Source of the DNA: Lewinellaceae bacterium
GTDB lineage: Bacteria; Bacteroidota; Bacteroidia; Chitinophagales; Saprospiraceae
Direction of reading: 5' to 3'
NCBI GenBank assembly: GCA_020636155.1
Contig: JACJYM010000003.1
Coordinates: 257,819-321,818, forward strand
Length of the DNA stretch: 64,000 nt
The notes below the pieces were generated by a model. The model ran no database searches. It saw nothing but the letters and a program-made list of their open reading frames with translations, and was not told where the DNA came from. Positions 62,188 through 64,000 of the stretch are shown here, piece by piece (within the stretch, counting starts at the first letter, position 1; each line of letters begins with the position of its first letter). A program made the position numbers and the translations under genes.

Positions 62188-62320
62188 TACACAACCCAAA
62201 TCATCAAGTTGTAACACCTAACCAAATATGTTTATGTTTTTATTTCAAATGGACAGCCGCGGTCAATATGGTATTACTTTTTAAGTGTGTCTTATTATTA
62301 TTAATCCAAGGTAGTGGTTT
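62188..62320 (-). repeat. Repeat family B, copy 2 (~133 bp)
   Basis: A direct copy of 60151-60288 with a few small indels. Conserved islands include ATCATCAAG, AAATATGT and CCAAGGTAGTGGTTTT. The left arm of the terminal inverted repeat is eroded here. It separates the methyltransferase from the housekeeping THUMP methyltransferase. The rest of the 62123-62463 gap is featureless. Confidence 0.65.
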
Positions 62321-62463
62321 TTTAAGAAAGTAATGTGATTTTATCTGGTTAATATGATAGAATATTTTCAGCGTTCGTCAACTGGCACTGATGGTAGAAT
62401 GCTTAAAGTATGCCAAAGTCAGGCGAGCCCACTTTCACACATATACCGTCTTTACTTATCCAT

Positions 62464-63600
62464 TTATTCTGTTTTATCTCCACGTCTACCTTCATAGATT
62501 TCGTATTTGTACAAGCGGCTTTCGATATCGCCATTCATGAGGGTAATACGCTTAGACGGCTTAAGGCTCATGCTTTTGAGAGCGACCATATTACCACTGA
62601 ATATCCACGCAGTACAATCGTGATAATCTTGCTTGAGTTTTTCGGCAATTTGTTGGTAAAATTTATTGATATCATCCTCCTTGAGACGGATATCATAAGG
62701 CGGATTAGTGATTACTGTAGAATCGTGAACTCCCTCGGCCTTGAAAAAATCTTGCCTCGACACACTAATTCCTTCAATTTCAGCGGTCTGCACATTTTCT
62801 TGTGTGCCTCTCACGGCTTGTAGGGACTTATCGTATAATAGGATGGTCGGTTTGCCCTCTGCTTCATTGGCTTTGGCCTCATTGAGAACTTCCTTCCATA
62901 TCTTTGCATTAAAATTCTTCCATTTCTTAAAGTCAAAACTTCTATCCTCCCTTTGAGGCGGAATATTGGCAGCAATGCGATAAGCTTCAATACCTATCGT
63001 GCCAGAACCACACATAGGGTCGATTAGCGGAGTTTCTCCTGCCCACCCACTCAGTAAAACCAATCCTGCCGCCAGAACTTCATTGAGCGGTGCATCTAGT
63101 CCATGGACACGGTATCCCCTCTGATGTAGGGATTCGCCACTGCTATTGAGTGAGACCGTCATGGTATTTCGCCTGATGTGTATGTTAATGTTCAGGGTGG
63201 GGTTGACCGGATTGACATTGGGACGTTTTTGGTATTTATCTCTGAACTGATCTACGATCGCATCTTTGGCAATGAGACTGGCATACATAGAATTTCTGAT
63301 AAATTCATTTACTCCTACCGTGTTGATGGAGAATGTACCCCGAATGTCAAAATATTGTTCCCAGTCAATGCGTGAAAAGTGCTTGTATATGTCTTTGTCT
63401 GTCAATATTTTAAACTCACCAAGTGGAATTAATACTCGCAATGCTGTACGTGCCAAGTAATTGATGCGGTACATCATTTTGAGGTCACCGTGGCATTTAA
63501 CTGCACGAGTCAATACCTGTGGAGACTTGACTCCCATATCTTTTAATTCACTCAAAAGTACCTCTTCTAACCCCTGCATAGTCGTTACGATCAATTCCAT
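62464..63600 (-). CDS. THUMP-domain class I RNA methyltransferase
   Basis: A 378-residue protein with an N-terminal ferredoxin-like/THUMP region (~1-155, LIVTTMQGLEEVLLSELKDM) and a UPF0020 methyltransferase domain: motif I DPMCGSGTIGIEAYRIAANI, NPPYDIRL as the catalytic NPPY, and the RSFDFKKWKNF segment. This matches the N-terminal half of RlmL (G2445 of 23S rRNA); the C-terminal RlmK half is absent. The start overlaps the upstream stop (TAATG). Target assignment is by family only. Confidence 0.9.
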   Translation of the reverse strand: MELIVTTMQGLEEVLLSELKDMGVKSPQVLTRAVKCHGDLKMMYRINYLARTALRVLIPLGEFKILTDKDIYKHFSRIDWEQYFDIRGTFSINTVGVNEFIRNSMYASLIAKDAIVDQFRDKYQKRPNVNPVNPTLNINIHIRRNTMTVSLNSSGESLHQRGYRVHGLDAPLNEVLAAGLVLLSGWAGETPLIDPMCGSGTIGIEAYRIAANIPPQREDRSFDFKKWKNFNAKIWKEVLNEAKANEAEGKPTILLYDKSLQAVRGTQENVQTAEIEGISVSRQDFFKAEGVHDSTVITNPPYDIRLKEDDINKFYQQIAEKLKQDYHDCTAWIFSGNMVALKSMSLKPSKRITLMNGDIESRLYKYEIYEGRRGDKTE

Positions 63601-64000
63601 TATGTCTGTATTATTCCTGGATTAAATTTTTCAATAATACCGTAGTCGGCCATCGAGATGCCTAGTGATAAAAATTCTCTTGTTTTACGGGGGTCAATGA
63701 TTTCATCGACCCACAATCTTGCGGCGGCGTAGTAGGGGGTGGTTTCATCCTCGTACTTCTTCTTTATGTCTTCCACTAGGGCTATTTCATCTTCTTGTTT
63801 CAGAATTTCACCTTTGCGCTTAAGGGTTGAGATTTGAATTTGAGCTAATACTTGTGCCGCTTGTTGCCCGCCCATCACGGCGATTTTGGCGGTAGGCCAA
63901 GCTACAATTAAGCGAGGATCATAAGCTTTGCCACACATGGCATAGTTTCCGGCACCATAAGAATTGCCCACGACAACACTGAATTTCGGAACGGTGGAAT
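63600..64000 (-). CDS. Acyl-CoA carboxylase beta subunit, 5' end cut by window edge
   Basis: The C-terminal 133 residues of a carboxyltransferase domain are visible. The open frame reaches the edge, so the N-terminus is missing. Family segments: STVPKFSVVVGNSYGAGNYA, MCGKAYDPRLIVAWPTAKIA and VMGGQQAAQVLAQIQ, plus an ALWVDEIIDPRKTR-type end (ARLWVDEIIDPRKTREFL). AGNYAMCGKAYDP is most like methylcrotonyl- or propionyl-CoA carboxylase beta; the two cannot be separated from this part. Its TAA overlaps the THUMP methyltransferase start. Confidence 0.9.
   Translation of the reverse strand, partial: STVPKFSVVVGNSYGAGNYAMCGKAYDPRLIVAWPTAKIAVMGGQQAAQVLAQIQISTLKRKGEILKQEDEIALVEDIKKKYEDETTPYYAAARLWVDEIIDPRKTREFLSLGISMADYGIIEKFNPGIIQT

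Noticed and set aside
60151..62320. Calling the repeats integron attC sites
   Set aside because: The terminal core sequences RYYYAAC and GTTRRRY are not found at both ends, and no integrase is in the window. Reported only as cassette-like.

Overview
The window looks like a chromosome segment from a member of the Bacteroidota, most likely a Saprospiria-type bacterium. The evidence is low GC (by eye about 35-38%), promoters of the Bacteroidota type (TAnnTTTG at -7), Por/T9SS C-terminal sorting domains on two large secreted proteins, MopE-type calcium-binding repeats, a short AtpC, a long-tailed ribosomal protein S16, and several families largely confined to this phylum (DUF5606, DUF6909-like, the protein usually mislabelled asparagine synthetase B). 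I saw no rRNA, tRNA, CRISPR array, transposase or integrase.

Layout. 1-6.8 kb: a DUF6909-like protein cut by the left edge, two lipoproteins, a PhnA-type zinc-ribbon protein, and a 1040-residue secreted vanadium-haloperoxidase-like enzyme with MopE repeats. 6.9-8.7 kb: an accessory patch with a Fic AMP-transferase, a palindromic operator-like promoter and two very small peptide ORFs, bracketed by two copies of an 81-bp repeat. 8.8-19.6 kb: a TlpA-like thioredoxin, an unusual signal peptidase, a SNF2 helicase, atpDC, lipoamide dehydrogenase, an ArsC-family protein and a large T9SS protein with a decayed gluzincin domain. 19.6-24.9 kb: accessory genes with two apparent frameshifts. 24.9-38.4 kb: mostly housekeeping genes (psd-cdsA, pdxJ, lipB, thioesterase, rpsP, rimO, TetR regulator, VWA-like membrane protein). 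38.6-44.4 kb: cell-envelope genes, an amidase, a dolichol-phosphate-mannose-synthase-like GT2 and a C1 peptidase.

44.5-48.3 kb is the most notable region. It is a compact, translationally coupled restriction-modification operon: a Dam-type methylase, a PLD-fold nuclease carrying a DpnI-type C-terminal winged helix, a DpnD/PcfM peptide and a RhuM-family protein, followed by a 5'-truncated DpnA-like second methylase. It looks like a mosaic of the pneumococcal DpnI and DpnII cassettes with a different nuclease.

48.4-57.6 kb: small envelope genes, a cytochrome c-DUF3365 fusion, a KtrA/KtrB-type potassium uptake pair, lemA-DUF2207, a PAP2 phosphatase and an ATP-grasp protein. 57.8-62.4 kb is a second accessory patch, with all genes on the minus strand: a Kunitz-type lipoprotein, a beta-barrel, a GNAT, a 126-residue unknown, a second Fic protein and a methyltransferase. 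About 135-bp imperfect repeats with inverted ends are interspersed, giving a cassette-array appearance. 62.4-64 kb: a THUMP-domain rRNA methyltransferase coupled to an acyl-CoA carboxylase beta subunit cut by the right edge.
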